Below the pieces are notes generated by a model. It was not told the origin of the DNA. It worked only from the letters and a program-made list of their open reading frames with translations, and ran no database searches. Shown one piece after another: positions 29,020-37,803 of a stretch of 64,000 bases of DNA. Made by a program: the position numbers and the translations under genes. Every line of letters starts with the position of its first letter. Within the stretch, counting starts at the first letter, position 1. Source of the stretch: Aquibacillus saliphilus (GTDB lineage: Bacteria; Bacillota; Bacilli; Bacillales; Amphibacillaceae); contig NZ_JAIZAP010000006.1 of the NCBI RefSeq assembly GCF_020404745.1, forward strand, positions 124,001 to 188,000, given 5' to 3'.

Positions 29020-29877
29020 TTACTCTTCTGTTGCTATTATTGTCTCTTTCATACCTTTAACACGATAATTTTCTTTATAGTCACTAACACCTGTATCATA
29101 AACTAAATTACCAAACACCTTATTTATAATCCCTATTTTCCCAATAATTGGCTTTAGGATTGGATTGAACACTCTTGTTAATCTAATCTTTTTTCCATGT
29201 GCTTCAGCAATCATCTTTACCATTTCACTAGTCTTTACGTACTCACTATTCTGCGGGAAAAAAAGTCCACTTTCATCATTCTCCATCATTAACCGAATGA
29301 ACTCGCAAAGATTGTCTATATGAAGCATACTGCGCTGGTTATCAATGTTAGGAAACACAGGGAGTTTCTGAGCTGCTTTAGCAAGTTTAGGATAGTTTCC
29401 TTTTGAGCCCTTTCCATATATCATCGGAGGCCTCACTATGACAACATTGAAGTTATTATTTTCAAGGGGATTGATGCCCAATTCCGCTTCAAGCTTGCTG
29501 TTTCCATAAAAATTACTTGGTTTTGGTTCAGTATTTCTATCTATCACTCTTTTGTCGCTACTACTATCTCCATAGACTATAATACTACTCATAAAAATAA
29601 ACTGCTTAACGCCATCACTCTTAGCCTTCCTTGCAGTCTCAATTGTAAGATCGCGATTCACTTGGTAATACATATCTTCCATCTTAGGGTCTGACGATAC
29701 ATGTGCTATCCCAGCCACATGGAACACAACATCGTATTTCGAAAAATCCTTTTTTTTCCATGAGTTATCTCTAACACTTATAGCATCCATAGAATAATCA
29801 TCGGGGTATTTTTCCAACCAACTTTTTAAGCTGTTTCCTATATAGCTGTTAGATCCTGTTATCAGTATCTTTTTCAT
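29020..29877 (-). CDS. NAD-dependent epimerase/reductase (CapN/WbpV-like SDR)
   Basis: A 285-residue SDR: MKKILITGSNSYIGNSL, VFHVAGIAHV, FMSSIIVYGDSS, the YGNSKLEAE catalytic pair, and RPPMIYGKGSKGN. Such proteins sit beside WcaJ/CapM sugar transferases and reduce a 4-keto UDP-sugar (for example to UDP-QuiNAc or UDP-FucNAc-4-amino precursors). Here it would use the product of the CapD-like dehydratase upstream. The exact product cannot be read from sequence. It overlaps the priming transferase stop by four bases. Confidence 0.8.
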   Translation of the reverse strand: MKKILITGSNSYIGNSLKSWLEKYPDDYSMDAISVRDNSWKKKDFSKYDVVFHVAGIAHVSSDPKMEDMYYQVNRDLTIETARKAKSDGVKQFIFMSSIIVYGDSSSDKRVIDRNTEPKPSNFYGNSKLEAELGINPLENNNFNVVIVRPPMIYGKGSKGNYPKLAKAAQKLPVFPNIDNQRSMLHIDNLCEFIRLMMENDESGLFFPQNSEYVKTSEMVKMIAEAHGKKIRLTRVFNPILKPIIGKIGIINKVFGNLVYDTGVSDYKENYRVKGMKETIIATEE

Positions 29878-30509
29878 TTTGACGTGTGCTCCTTAGTACT
29901 AGCAACTTCCTTCTTAACATCAGATTGGCCTTCAGCAACACCATCACTTTTCACAACACTCACGATGGTCCCGAAGAAGCATTTAACGTCCATTCTAAAT
30001 CCAATTTTTCTAACATATTCTCCGTCAAGTTTAGCTTTAATATCTATTGGAAGCTCATCCCTACCATTAATCTGTGCCCAACCAGTCAGACCTGGAAAGA
30101 TATCATTAGCACCATATTTATCTCTTTCTTCAATCAAATCATACTGGTTCCAAAGTGCTGGCCGAGGACCAATGATACACATATCGCCTTTAAGGATATT
30201 TATAATTTGTGGCAACTCATCTAAACTGGTTTTTCTAAGAAATTTACCCATTTTCGTAATAAACATATCAGGATTTTCCAACATATGCGTCGGCATATCT
30301 TTAGGAGTATCTACTCTCATTGTCCTGAACTTTAAGATATAGAAGTGACTCTTATCCTTCCCAATTCTATTTTGTTTGAAGAATAAAGGACCTTTTGAAT
30401 CTAATTTAATAAGGATTGCTAAAACTAAAAATGCCGGCCAAAGTATAACCAATGCTGTCAATGACAGGAAGAATCCTAATAGTCTTTTAATTTTTGGGTA
30501 TACATTCAT
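29874..30509 (-). CDS. Priming undecaprenyl-phosphate sugar phosphotransferase
   Basis: A 211-residue bacterial sugar transferase of the short PglC-like type. One N-terminal re-entrant or membrane helix (LLGFFLSLTALVILWPAFLV) is followed by the catalytic domain: LKFRTMRVDT, LRKTSLDELPQIINILKGD and GPRPA, GLTGWAQINGRDELP. It starts repeat-unit assembly by placing a sugar-1-phosphate on undecaprenyl phosphate. The ATG at 30509 has GAGGTGA six bases upstream; longer frames run into the upstream gene. Confidence 0.92.
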   Translation of the reverse strand: MNVYPKIKRLLGFFLSLTALVILWPAFLVLAILIKLDSKGPLFFKQNRIGKDKSHFYILKFRTMRVDTPKDMPTHMLENPDMFITKMGKFLRKTSLDELPQIINILKGDMCIIGPRPALWNQYDLIEERDKYGANDIFPGLTGWAQINGRDELPIDIKAKLDGEYVRKIGFRMDVKCFFGTIVSVVKSDGVAEGQSDVKKEVASTKEHTSK

Positions 30510-30585
30510 GAAATCACCTCTCCGCTTGGGTAGAACTTTACTTTTAAATTTAAAATATTTCTTTTTAATAAAAGCACTACTTTTA

Positions 30586-32421
30586 TTAAGACCCCTCAGC
30601 CACAACCATTTCCCGTTCCGCAAACACAATCCCCATCAAAGCATCCTTCAATTCAACATCAGAGTACCCATTAAACCGATCAATCAAGTCTAGTAGTCTA
30701 ACCGAATCAACCTCAACGGTTCGACCAACATAGATTTTCTCATAAACCTCACCAGGCAATACCTCGTTCTCATTAAGCAGTTCCTCAAACATCTTCTCAC
30801 CTGGTCTAATTCCGGCAAACTTTACTGGAATCTCATCTTCTGTATAGCCTGATAGTTTAATAAGGTTGCGTGCTAAATCAACGATCTTTACAGGTTCACC
30901 CATATCAAGGACAAATATTTCTCCACCTTTAGCGAGTGTTCCTGCTTGAATAACAAGTCGTGATGCTTCAGGTATTGTCATGAAATAACGCGTCATATCA
31001 GGGTGAGTAACGGTAACTGGTCCACCTTTTTCAATTTGCTTTTTAAACAACGGAATAACACTACCACGGCTTCCAAGTACATTACCAAACCGGACAGCAA
31101 CTATTTTTGTTTTGCTCCGCGTTGCTAAATCCTGAATCACCATTTCCGCTAGTCTCTTTGTTGCACCCATAACGTTTGTTGGGTTAACTGCTTTATCCGT
31201 TGATACAAGTACAAATGTCTTCACACCAAACGTGTCAGCAGCCTCTGAAACATTCTTGGTACCAACCACATTGTTTTTAACCGCTTCATGCGGGTTATAT
31301 TCCATTAATGGGACATGTTTATGTGCTGCAGCATGATAGATAATCGTAGGTTTGTGTGTTTCTACTATATTAAATATCCGCGTGCGGTCTTGTACATCAC
31401 CAATCACTGGAACGATCTCGATTTCTGTATCACCGTATTGTTCACGAAGCTCCATATCTATGTTATAGATACTGAATTCCCCGTGGCCAACAAGGACAAT
31501 TTTACTTGGTGTAAATCTCATCAGTTGTCGACATATTTCCGATCCGATTGATCCACCTGCACCGGTCACCATAACTGTGTTTCCTGTAACATATTCAGAT
31601 ATTGTGTTGATATCAAGTTCGACAGTCTCACGTCCGAGTACGTCCTCGACTTCGACATTTTTTAACGTACTTACCGATACTTTCCCCGACATAATATCCT
31701 CAATTTTAGGAAGCATCTGCACCTTGGCTTTTGTTTCATTACATATCGATATAACTTTTTTCAGTTCCCCGTTGTGTAGCGACGGAATCGCAATTATAAT
31801 ATGTTCAATATCTAAATCAGTAACTAGCTGCGGGACATCTTTGACACTACCTGCAACAGGTAAGTTGTATAATTGCATCTTTTGCTTAGACAAATCATCA
31901 TCGACAAAAGCAACCGGGTATAGCTCTGCATTTTTATTTTCTGTTTTCATTTGACGAGCAATCATTGCCCCAGCTGCCCCAGCACCAATGATCAGTGTTC
32001 GCTTTTGATTTACATCATTGCTTGCGATGTAACGGTCCCGGAAGATACGCCAAACAAACCGCGATCCACCAATTAAAATAATATGGAGCATCCACGTAAC
32101 AAGTAATGCTCTTCGATAAATTGAAAAATCATTTACTATGAATTGGACAATTCCTGTTGCTAGAATCGACAGGGTAATCGCCTTAACGATTACAACCAAT
32201 TCCCCCACACTAGCATAGGACCAAACCTTATTGTATAGCTTATAGACAGTAGCAAATAAATGATGAAATAATAAAAGTGCAATTGCGCTAATGATGATCG
32301 CATCTAGCTGTAACGCTCCAATCGTGCTAGGATAGGCGATCCATAGCGCAATAAAAATAGCTGTACTGACTATTAACGAATCAAGAAGCACGAGCAATGC
32401 TAATCGTTTTCGATAACTCAT
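30586..32421 (-). CDS. Membrane nucleotide-sugar 4,6-dehydratase (CapD/EpsC/PglF type)
   Basis: A 611-residue protein with four N-terminal membrane helices (residues 8-115), a CoA-binding-like Rossmann domain (LIIGAGAAGAMIARQ) and a C-terminal SDR (VTGAGGSIGSEICRQL; AAAHKHVPLME; STDKAVNPTNVMGATKRLAE; RFGNVLGSRGSVIPLF). The Met-x3-Lys pair replaces Tyr-x3-Lys as usual here. It converts UDP-GlcNAc to a 4-keto-6-deoxy sugar at the membrane, probably for the sugar that the next enzyme transfers. Full length. Confidence 0.9.
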   Translation of the reverse strand: MSYRKRLALLVLLDSLIVSTAIFIALWIAYPSTIGALQLDAIIISAIALLLFHHLFATVYKLYNKVWSYASVGELVVIVKAITLSILATGIVQFIVNDFSIYRRALLVTWMLHIILIGGSRFVWRIFRDRYIASNDVNQKRTLIIGAGAAGAMIARQMKTENKNAELYPVAFVDDDLSKQKMQLYNLPVAGSVKDVPQLVTDLDIEHIIIAIPSLHNGELKKVISICNETKAKVQMLPKIEDIMSGKVSVSTLKNVEVEDVLGRETVELDINTISEYVTGNTVMVTGAGGSIGSEICRQLMRFTPSKIVLVGHGEFSIYNIDMELREQYGDTEIEIVPVIGDVQDRTRIFNIVETHKPTIIYHAAAHKHVPLMEYNPHEAVKNNVVGTKNVSEAADTFGVKTFVLVSTDKAVNPTNVMGATKRLAEMVIQDLATRSKTKIVAVRFGNVLGSRGSVIPLFKKQIEKGGPVTVTHPDMTRYFMTIPEASRLVIQAGTLAKGGEIFVLDMGEPVKIVDLARNLIKLSGYTEDEIPVKFAGIRPGEKMFEELLNENEVLPGEVYEKIYVGRTVEVDSVRLLDLIDRFNGYSDVELKDALMGIVFAEREMVVAEGS

Positions 32422-32462
32422 CTAACCAATCCCTTCTCAAGGGGGTAAACATCTGATTGATG

Positions 32463-33341
32463 TTACCCTTTAACATCCTGGGCTATTAATTCTCTAAGGA
32501 TTTTTTCAACATCAGGACCTAACTCTTTATCATTTAAAGCAAATTCGATTGTTGTCCGAATAAATCCTAACTTCTCACCAACATCATAACGTTTGCCTTC
32601 AAAGTCATAGGCAAATACACCTTGATTTTCATTTAGCATTTCAATTGCATCAGTTAGCTGGATTTCCCCACCAGCACCAACGCTCTTTCTTTCTAAAAAG
32701 TCGAATATTTTCGGTGACAAAACATATCTACCCATAATTGCTAGGTTAGAAGGTGCTGTGCCTTTTTCTGGTTTCTCAACAAAGTGATCCACCGAGTAAC
32801 GACGACCTTCTTGACCACTAGGATCTACAATTCCATAACGATGTGTTTCGTCTTCAGGTACTTGCTGAACACCAATCACAGACCCACCGGTTTCTTCATA
32901 CTGGTTCATTAGCTGTTTCAAACACGGCGTTTCCGATTGGACAATATCGTCACCAAGCAGTACCGCAAATGGCTCATTACCAATAAACTTGCGCGCACAC
33001 CAAACAGCATGTCCTAACCCTAGCGGTTCTTTTTGTCTTATATAGTGAATCTCAACCTTTGCTGGGTGCTTTGCTTTTTCAAGCAAGTCAAACTTACCCT
33101 TTTTTATTAGATTGTCTTCTAATTCGAAGTTGTTATCAAAATGATCCTCTATCGCACGCTTCCCTTTACCCGTAACAATAATAATATCTTCAATCCCAGA
33201 TGCAACTGCTTCTTCTACTATGTACTGAATCGTTGGTTTATCTACAATCGGCAGCATTTCTTTCGGCATTGCTTTTGTCGCTGGCAAGAATCGTGTACCA
33301 AGACCTGCTGCTGGTATAATTGCTTTCGTTACTTTTTTCAT
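32463..33341 (-). CDS. galU: UTP-glucose-1-phosphate uridylyltransferase
   Basis: A 292-residue pyrophosphorylase: [77 protein letters not shown]. It makes UDP-glucose, the substrate of Ugd at the far end of the locus. Preceded by a 314-base spacer, so it may begin its own transcript. Confidence 0.95.
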   Translation of the reverse strand: MKKVTKAIIPAAGLGTRFLPATKAMPKEMLPIVDKPTIQYIVEEAVASGIEDIIIVTGKGKRAIEDHFDNNFELEDNLIKKGKFDLLEKAKHPAKVEIHYIRQKEPLGLGHAVWCARKFIGNEPFAVLLGDDIVQSETPCLKQLMNQYEETGGSVIGVQQVPEDETHRYGIVDPSGQEGRRYSVDHFVEKPEKGTAPSNLAIMGRYVLSPKIFDFLERKSVGAGGEIQLTDAIEMLNENQGVFAYDFEGKRYDVGEKLGFIRTTIEFALNDKELGPDVEKILRELIAQDVKG

Positions 33342-33655
33342 ATTAATTCCCCCTGTTCGTTAAGTTGAAACCGCCAATTACGGTAAGTCCCACTATAGTT
33401 ATGTTCCAATTAGACCTGTTCGATTATATGTATTCTAGTGTGGGGGTGACGAAAGGTTCACCGTAGTCTATATTAATTCAATAGTTTTTCAACTAGTTAG
33501 ATTGAACTATCAAGCTAGTTGCCGACCATTAGATTGCAATTTTATTCCATTTCTTCATAATATAGTAAATCAATAATATAGTAAATAAGTAATCCTACAA
33601 TTCACCTGTAAAATTACCTATTATTAACAATAATTAAAATTATATCTTCTATCCA
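33342..33655. other. Spacer between galU and cpsB, probable promoter region
   Basis: About 310 bases with no ORF I can support. CAACTAG/CTAGTTG arms at about 33492-33523 form a long-loop hairpin without a U-tract, and an AATAATATAGTAAAT direct repeat lies near 33556-33586. Promoter elements are likely here but none is clear enough to place. Confidence 0.4.
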
Positions 33656-34423
33656 CTAAAACAACCCAAGGAATTTCTTTCTCACAACTCGTTCTGGCAC
33701 ATCACCAACAACAGTATCTCCGTTGATTAAATACTGTGCATTTTCCATAAAATAATAAACAACCGAATTGCCATAGTTATCTTTTATATCCGCAAAGGCT
33801 TCTTGAATGCAGAACCCACGAGTTGTTGTGTTGTGTGCATCTGAAGCAATAAAATGCGTTAAATTAGATTCAATTAATTGATGTGAGAATGTTTTAATTT
33901 TTTTACCGAATTTACCAGCTACACTCGCTGCTGTTACCTGAGTTAATGTTCCATTTTTGACAAACTCATACAGCTGATCAGGATTCTCCATTAATTCTTT
34001 ATTACGTTCAGGATGGACAATTACTGGCTTAATTCCGTGGAGTTGTAAGTCATATAGAAGTTTACTAGTATATCTGGGGACATTGCTTGAAGGGAGCTCA
34101 ACAAATAAGTATCCACTCGTTATATTAAGAGGCAGCAGGTCTCCTTGTTCTAAATCGCTAATCATCTCTCCGTTTATCCGCGTTTCTTGACCTGGTAGAA
34201 CTGTTAAAGGAATGTTATCTTCTAGTAATCGTTCATTAAGTCTCTCTACTAGTTCAACGATATCCATTTTATAATTTTCATATCTTCCATTTAAATGGTG
34301 AGGAGTTGCAACAATAGTATGTATCCCTTGCGCTACTGCTTCTTTAGCCATTGATACACTTTCTTCCATATGACTAGCTCCATCATCTATTTGTGGCAGA
34401 ATATGACTATGTATGTCAATCAT
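33656..34423 (-). CDS. CpsB/CapC/YwqE-type tyrosine-protein phosphatase (intact)
   Basis: A 255-residue PHP-domain phosphatase that dephosphorylates the BY-kinase and so tunes polymer synthesis. Metal ligands visible: MIDIHSHILP, ATPHH, the GQETR Glu, VHPERN and ASDAHN. Start taken at the ATG at 34423, nine bases from GAGAGG; the ATG at 34432 touches the ribosome site. It is the catalytically complete member of the pair with 34615-35376, in the order paralog - this gene - galU. Confidence 0.92.
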   Translation of the reverse strand: MIDIHSHILPQIDDGASHMEESVSMAKEAVAQGIHTIVATPHHLNGRYENYKMDIVELVERLNERLLEDNIPLTVLPGQETRINGEMISDLEQGDLLPLNITSGYLFVELPSSNVPRYTSKLLYDLQLHGIKPVIVHPERNKELMENPDQLYEFVKNGTLTQVTAASVAGKFGKKIKTFSHQLIESNLTHFIASDAHNTTTRGFCIQEAFADIKDNYGNSVVYYFMENAQYLINGDTVVGDVPERVVRKKFLGLF

Positions 34424-34567
34424 GTTCGACATCCTCTCTAACGTTTCTATTAAAATAGCATACTTTTCTTAATTATTATCAGTATATCAGGTTATCAATA
34501 GATATTAAACAGGACTTCTTGTCGAAGTTTGTCAGATTTTAATCAGATTAATAGTAAAAAAGGAATA

Positions 34568-34603
34568 AAAAACCAATAAAGCGTTTCCGCAATTATTGGT
34601 TAG
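34568..34603 (-). terminator. Terminator between the two cpsB genes
   Basis: AACCAATAA / TTATTGGTT arms with a 13-base loop, followed on the minus strand by TTTTTTATT, 12 bases past the stop of the upstream paralog. It would separate its message from the intact cpsB. Confidence 0.7.
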
Positions 34604-34614
34604 GTTCTAACCTA

Positions 34615-35376
34615 TTAGATTATTCCGAACAGCTTCTTCTTTTTGATTCGATGAGGTTCATGTCCGATGACAGACTCACCTTCCTTTAATGCGTCTGCAT
34701 TTTGAATAAAATAATTAAATGTAGATTTCCCATATGTCTTGTTAATTTCCCGATATGCTTGTTTTAAACAAATCATACCCTTATCTTTGGCTCCAGTTGC
34801 AATAAAGTGAACTAAGTCCGCCTCAATCAATTGTTGACTGAACTTTTGAACTTTCTTACCAAACTGCCCTACGAGACTACCAGCAGTTATTTGAGTGAGC
34901 GCACCATTCTTCACTAGATTATACAAATGGTTCGGACTTTCGATTAACGTCCTGTTCCGTTCAGGATGAACAATAATCGGCCGATACCCCTCAATTTGTA
35001 AATCGAAGATAAGCTGACTAGCATATCTCGGTACATGATTCGTTGGTAGTTCCAATAGTAGATATCCGCTCGTTTCATCTAATGGCAATAAATTACCTTG
35101 TTCAATACTATTAATTAACTCCCCATTGATACGCGTCGCTTGACCAGCCAGCACTGTTACCGAAATATTTTCTTTTACTAATCTTTCATTCAATTCTTTA
35201 ACATTTTCCATTATTTCCATTTTAAAATTATGAAATCTACCATCCATATGATGCGGAGCCGCAATTATTGTATCAATACCTTGATTGACAGCCTCTTTTG
35301 CCATTGCCAAGCTCTCTTCCATATGTTTCGCTCCATCATCGACCGCTGGTAATATATGACTATGTATATCAATCAA
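34615..35376 (-). CDS. CpsB-like PHP-domain protein with lost metal ligands
   Basis: A 253-residue paralog of 33656-34423, similar along its length (LIDIHSHILPAVDDG, PHHMDGRF, VHPERN). Two ligand sites differ: the GQE Glu is Ala (GQATRING) and the SDAHN box reads ATGAKD, losing both Asp and His. Activity as a phosphatase is therefore doubtful, and a regulatory or kinase-binding role is possible. TTG at 35376 with GGGTGTGGG upstream fits the family start; the frame extends to 35412 without a better site. Terminators flank it on both sides, so it is probably a separate transcript. Confidence 0.8.
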   Translation of the reverse strand: MIDIHSHILPAVDDGAKHMEESLAMAKEAVNQGIDTIIAAPHHMDGRFHNFKMEIMENVKELNERLVKENISVTVLAGQATRINGELINSIEQGNLLPLDETSGYLLLELPTNHVPRYASQLIFDLQIEGYRPIIVHPERNRTLIESPNHLYNLVKNGALTQITAGSLVGQFGKKVQKFSQQLIEADLVHFIATGAKDKGMICLKQAYREINKTYGKSTFNYFIQNADALKEGESVIGHEPHRIKKKKLFGII

Positions 35377-35558
35377 CTTCCCACACCCCATTCCGTGCTT
35401 TATATAGAACAAATTAAACTATTCAAAGTATAACAAAGTTTTTTGATAAAGTGTATGAGAGGTTTTGTCGAATTATGGTAAATATATGGTCAAATAGACC
35501 CTATAAAATGATAGGGATATTGTCACGATAACGTTTATAGCATAAAAAGCGCAAACAA

Positions 35559-35600
35559 AAAAAGATTCTACTCTTAAACAAAAGTAGAATCTTTTTGATA
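35559..35600 (-). terminator. Terminator after the BY-kinase gene
   Basis: AAAAGATTCTACT / AGTAGAATCTTTT arms with a loop of about 11 bases and T-runs on both sides, so it can act in either direction. It begins five bases past the kinase stop. Confidence 0.85.
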
Positions 35601-35604
35601 TAGT

Positions 35605-36300
35605 TTATTTTGTGCCATAGTAATAATAATAATTGTCTTTCTTTTGCTCGACATCATTCAAAACAACACCTAGCAGTTTCGCCTTAGCAGCTTTGAGTAG
35701 ATCACGCGCCTTCTGTGCCGCTTCATTCTCTGTTTGCTTACTTCTTACAACCATTAGCACACCATCACAAATGTTCGCTAAAATCGGTGCATCGGTAACA
35801 GCAAGTACTGGTGGCGTATCAAAGACAATCAAGTCATATTGTTCTGAAGCATCACGAATCATTTTCTCCATTGCCTTTGAGCCTAACAACTCAGAAGGAT
35901 TTGGTGGAATCGGTCCACATGTCATAATATCCAAGTCTTGTACATCCGAAGAGACGATAGACTCATCTAGCGCTCTCTCACCTACAAGTACATTACTTAA
36001 GCCACTTCTATTATCAACCCGAAATGTATAATGTAATGTTGGCTTTCTCATATCCGCATCAATCAGCAGTACTTTTTTACCCTGTTGCGCAAAGACAATA
36101 GCAAGGTTAGCAGTTACCGAAGATTTACCTTCTGATGGCCCAGCTGATGTTACCAACATCGTTTTCAGATCACCATCTACCTGTGAAAACTGTAGATTAG
36201 TTCGAACCGTACGGTACTGTTCCGAAATCGGGGAATGAGGGCTGGTCTTAGTTATTAAATGTCTAGCATTGTTTTTAAACAGATTTTTTCGTCTGGCCAT
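35605..36300 (-). CDS. Bacterial tyrosine kinase (CpsD/CapB/YwqD type)
   Basis: A 231-residue BY-kinase: Walker A SAGPSEGKSSVTANLA, Walker A' LLIDADMRKP, Walker B LIVFDTPPVL, and a C-terminal Tyr cluster NYYYYYGTK that is autophosphorylated in this family. It needs the membrane modulator encoded just upstream, with which it overlaps by 26 bases; the two together equal one Wzc. It controls polymer length and export, and may phosphorylate sugar-nucleotide enzymes such as Ugd. Confidence 0.93.
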   Translation of the reverse strand: MARRKNLFKNNARHLITKTSPHSPISEQYRTVRTNLQFSQVDGDLKTMLVTSAGPSEGKSSVTANLAIVFAQQGKKVLLIDADMRKPTLHYTFRVDNRSGLSNVLVGERALDESIVSSDVQDLDIMTCGPIPPNPSELLGSKAMEKMIRDASEQYDLIVFDTPPVLAVTDAPILANICDGVLMVVRSKQTENEAAQKARDLLKAAKAKLLGVVLNDVEQKKDNYYYYYGTK

Positions 36301-37039
36301 CGAACTCTCCCCTTACTCTACGTTTTTTGGCAGCATGGTTAAACTGACTAGTTACTAAGTCTTCGTCTTTCACATGAGGAATTACCCCAAGTAAAGGAAG
36401 TTCTAATCTATTTTCAACATCCGCTTGATTTTTAATTGTATTATCTAAGTACTCCAATAAGAATGCTAACCCAACACCGACCATTGCTCCAAGTACGAGC
36501 CCAATCGCTATGTTTAGTAGTGGCTTCGGACTTACTTGCTGAGGATTTGCTGGAACAATTGCCTCTGATAAAACATTTACATTATTTACATTCATCAACG
36601 TAGGTACTTCATCTTGAAATACTTCAACCGTTGTATTGGCAATATCCGCTGCTATGTTTGGATCAATGTCAGTTGCTGTAACTGTCACTACCTGAGAACT
36701 CTGCGCATTCGAGACATTAATTTTGTTACTAAGCGCTCCGGCAGAAATAGATAGACCCAATTCATCTACTACCTCATCTAGGATTCTTGTGCTTTTTATA
36801 ATCTCATTGTACGTATTGATGATTTCAACATTTGATCTAATCTCGTTAATATCAACATTCTCTGTTTGATTATTATTTTCGCTAACAATAAACTGTGAGC
36901 TAGACTCATAGGTTGGAGTTAAAACAAAGAAACTTATAATAGCACTAATTCCGGCTGCACCCACCATAAGCAAAATAATTAACAACATCCGTTTCTTTAA
37001 TACTTCAAATATTTCCTTTAATGAAATCGTTTCCTCCAT
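36275..37039 (-). CDS. Wzz/CpsC/CapA-type chain-length modulator
   Basis: A 254-residue membrane adaptor with two transmembrane helices (about residues 18-38 and 174-195) flanking an outer domain of about 130 residues, and a proline-rich end to that domain (ANPQQVSPKPLLN). The cytoplasmic tail activates the BY-kinase. CGGAGGT lies seven bases before the ATG. It is the first large gene after the c-di-GMP riboswitch region, 429 bases downstream of a small ORF start. Confidence 0.92.
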   Translation of the reverse strand: MEETISLKEIFEVLKKRMLLIILLMVGAAGISAIISFFVLTPTYESSSQFIVSENNNQTENVDINEIRSNVEIINTYNEIIKSTRILDEVVDELGLSISAGALSNKINVSNAQSSQVVTVTATDIDPNIAADIANTTVEVFQDEVPTLMNVNNVNVLSEAIVPANPQQVSPKPLLNIAIGLVLGAMVGVGLAFLLEYLDNTIKNQADVENRLELPLLGVIPHVKDEDLVTSQFNHAAKKRRVRGEFDGQTKKSV

Positions 37040-37188
37040 GCAAGTACCTCCGGGTTAATAATAATGAGTTTATAGTATAATTTTATTTATATCGCATATA
37101 AACGAGATTATAACATAATATGATTGCTGGCGACATATTTTTTATGTGAGATAAGTGGAATTACTCATGAATGATTACAATTAATTAC

Positions 37189-37310
37189 GAACGCACATTC
37201 TGAACACTTGAATGAGAATAAACCCTAGCTAAACGCGCATTTCTACCTCTTGTATGAGAATAAATCATAGCTGAACGCGCATTTCTTACTCGCGAATGAG
37301 AATAAACCAT
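37189..37310 (+). repeat. 42-bp repeat array A (3 degenerate units)
   Basis: Three units with exact 42-base spacing (starts at 37189, 37231, 37273). Conserved blocks: ACGC(A/G)CATT and GAATGAGAATAAA. It lies between the small ORF and the chain-length gene, on the plus strand in orientation. Confidence 0.85.
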
Positions 37311-37315
37311 AATAA

Positions 37316-37337
37316 TGAAAGCACCCAAAGGTGCCTT
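37316..37337. terminator. Hairpin directly after the 42-codon ORF
   Basis: GGCACC / GGTGC arms with a four-base loop, beginning two bases after the small ORF stop. On the minus strand it is followed by TTTCATTATT (weak U-tract), and on the plus strand by CTTTTT (stronger). It could end the small-ORF message or shield the region. Confidence 0.5.
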
Positions 37338-37338
37338 T

Positions 37339-37467
37339 TTACTTAACTATCAATTTTGTTTGATGGTATATCATCTTACTCATTAATCTATTTTTGAAAT
37401 CTTCATTTATACAATCCGGATAAATGGTTGAGTAGTAATTATACAGTACTTGGTGAAAAAACTTCAT
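37339..37467 (-). CDS. 42-residue ORF immediately downstream of the c-di-GMP riboswitch
   Basis: ATG at 37467, stop at 37339. AGGGTG lies seven bases upstream and is itself part of the riboswitch terminator's 3' arm, with the U-tract as spacer, so folding of the terminator would also hide the ribosome site. The product opens MKFFHQVLYNYYSTIYPDC and closes HQTKLIVK; it is rich in Tyr and basic residues, with no signal peptide or membrane helix. A hairpin follows the stop directly. I recognise no family. Position and layout are what support it; it may be fortuitous. Confidence 0.4.
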   Translation of the reverse strand: MKFFHQVLYNYYSTIYPDCINEDFKNRLMSKMIYHQTKLIVK

Positions 37468-37506
37468 AAAAAAACACCCTGGAGTCTTTAATCGCACGGA
37501 GGTGTA
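37468..37506 (-). terminator. Riboswitch-associated intrinsic terminator
   Basis: On the minus strand ACACCU pairs with GGGUGU around a loop of about 19 bases and is followed by seven U. It directly follows the riboswitch 3' end and is the expected expression platform. Confidence 0.65.
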
Positions 37507-37595
37507 ATAGTATTCGGTAGCTGGCTAGCTTCGTCGGTTAAACTTAAGCCCCTGTAGTTTTGCGTCCTCACTTCTCAATGAGTTTGCCTTTTCGT
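37507..37595 (-). ncRNA. Cyclic-di-GMP-I (GEMM) riboswitch upstream of the exopolysaccharide locus
   Basis: On the minus strand the conserved core reads GGCAAACTCATTGAGAAGTG then AGGACGCAAAACTAC, then a second helix beginning GGGGCTTAAG and ending GCTAGCCAGCTACCG. These match the class I consensus (GGCAAAC, GGACGCAAA, GCTAGCCAG...TACC). A terminator follows, so binding of c-di-GMP would alter read-through into the 42-codon ORF and possibly into the chain-length/kinase genes. Confidence 0.9.
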
Positions 37596-37803
37596 ACGAT
37601 TATTTAATTATTTAGAATTGTATCATACTTTTCTACCATATAACACCCCTAATTCCCATAATGTGGCAGGTTTTGGGGTGATAACTACTCATCGTTTCTA
37701 AGACTGAGGTAATGTCGTTACTCTTTCACTTGGATCTAAATGCTCATTACGAAGCTTTAGGAGATTTGAATGTATTTTTTCACAACTCGGCTCTATCCAA
37801 GGT

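Noticed and set aside
30376-30693. Plus-strand frames antisense to the priming transferase and CapD-like genes
   Set aside because: Shadows of well-supported minus-strand genes.
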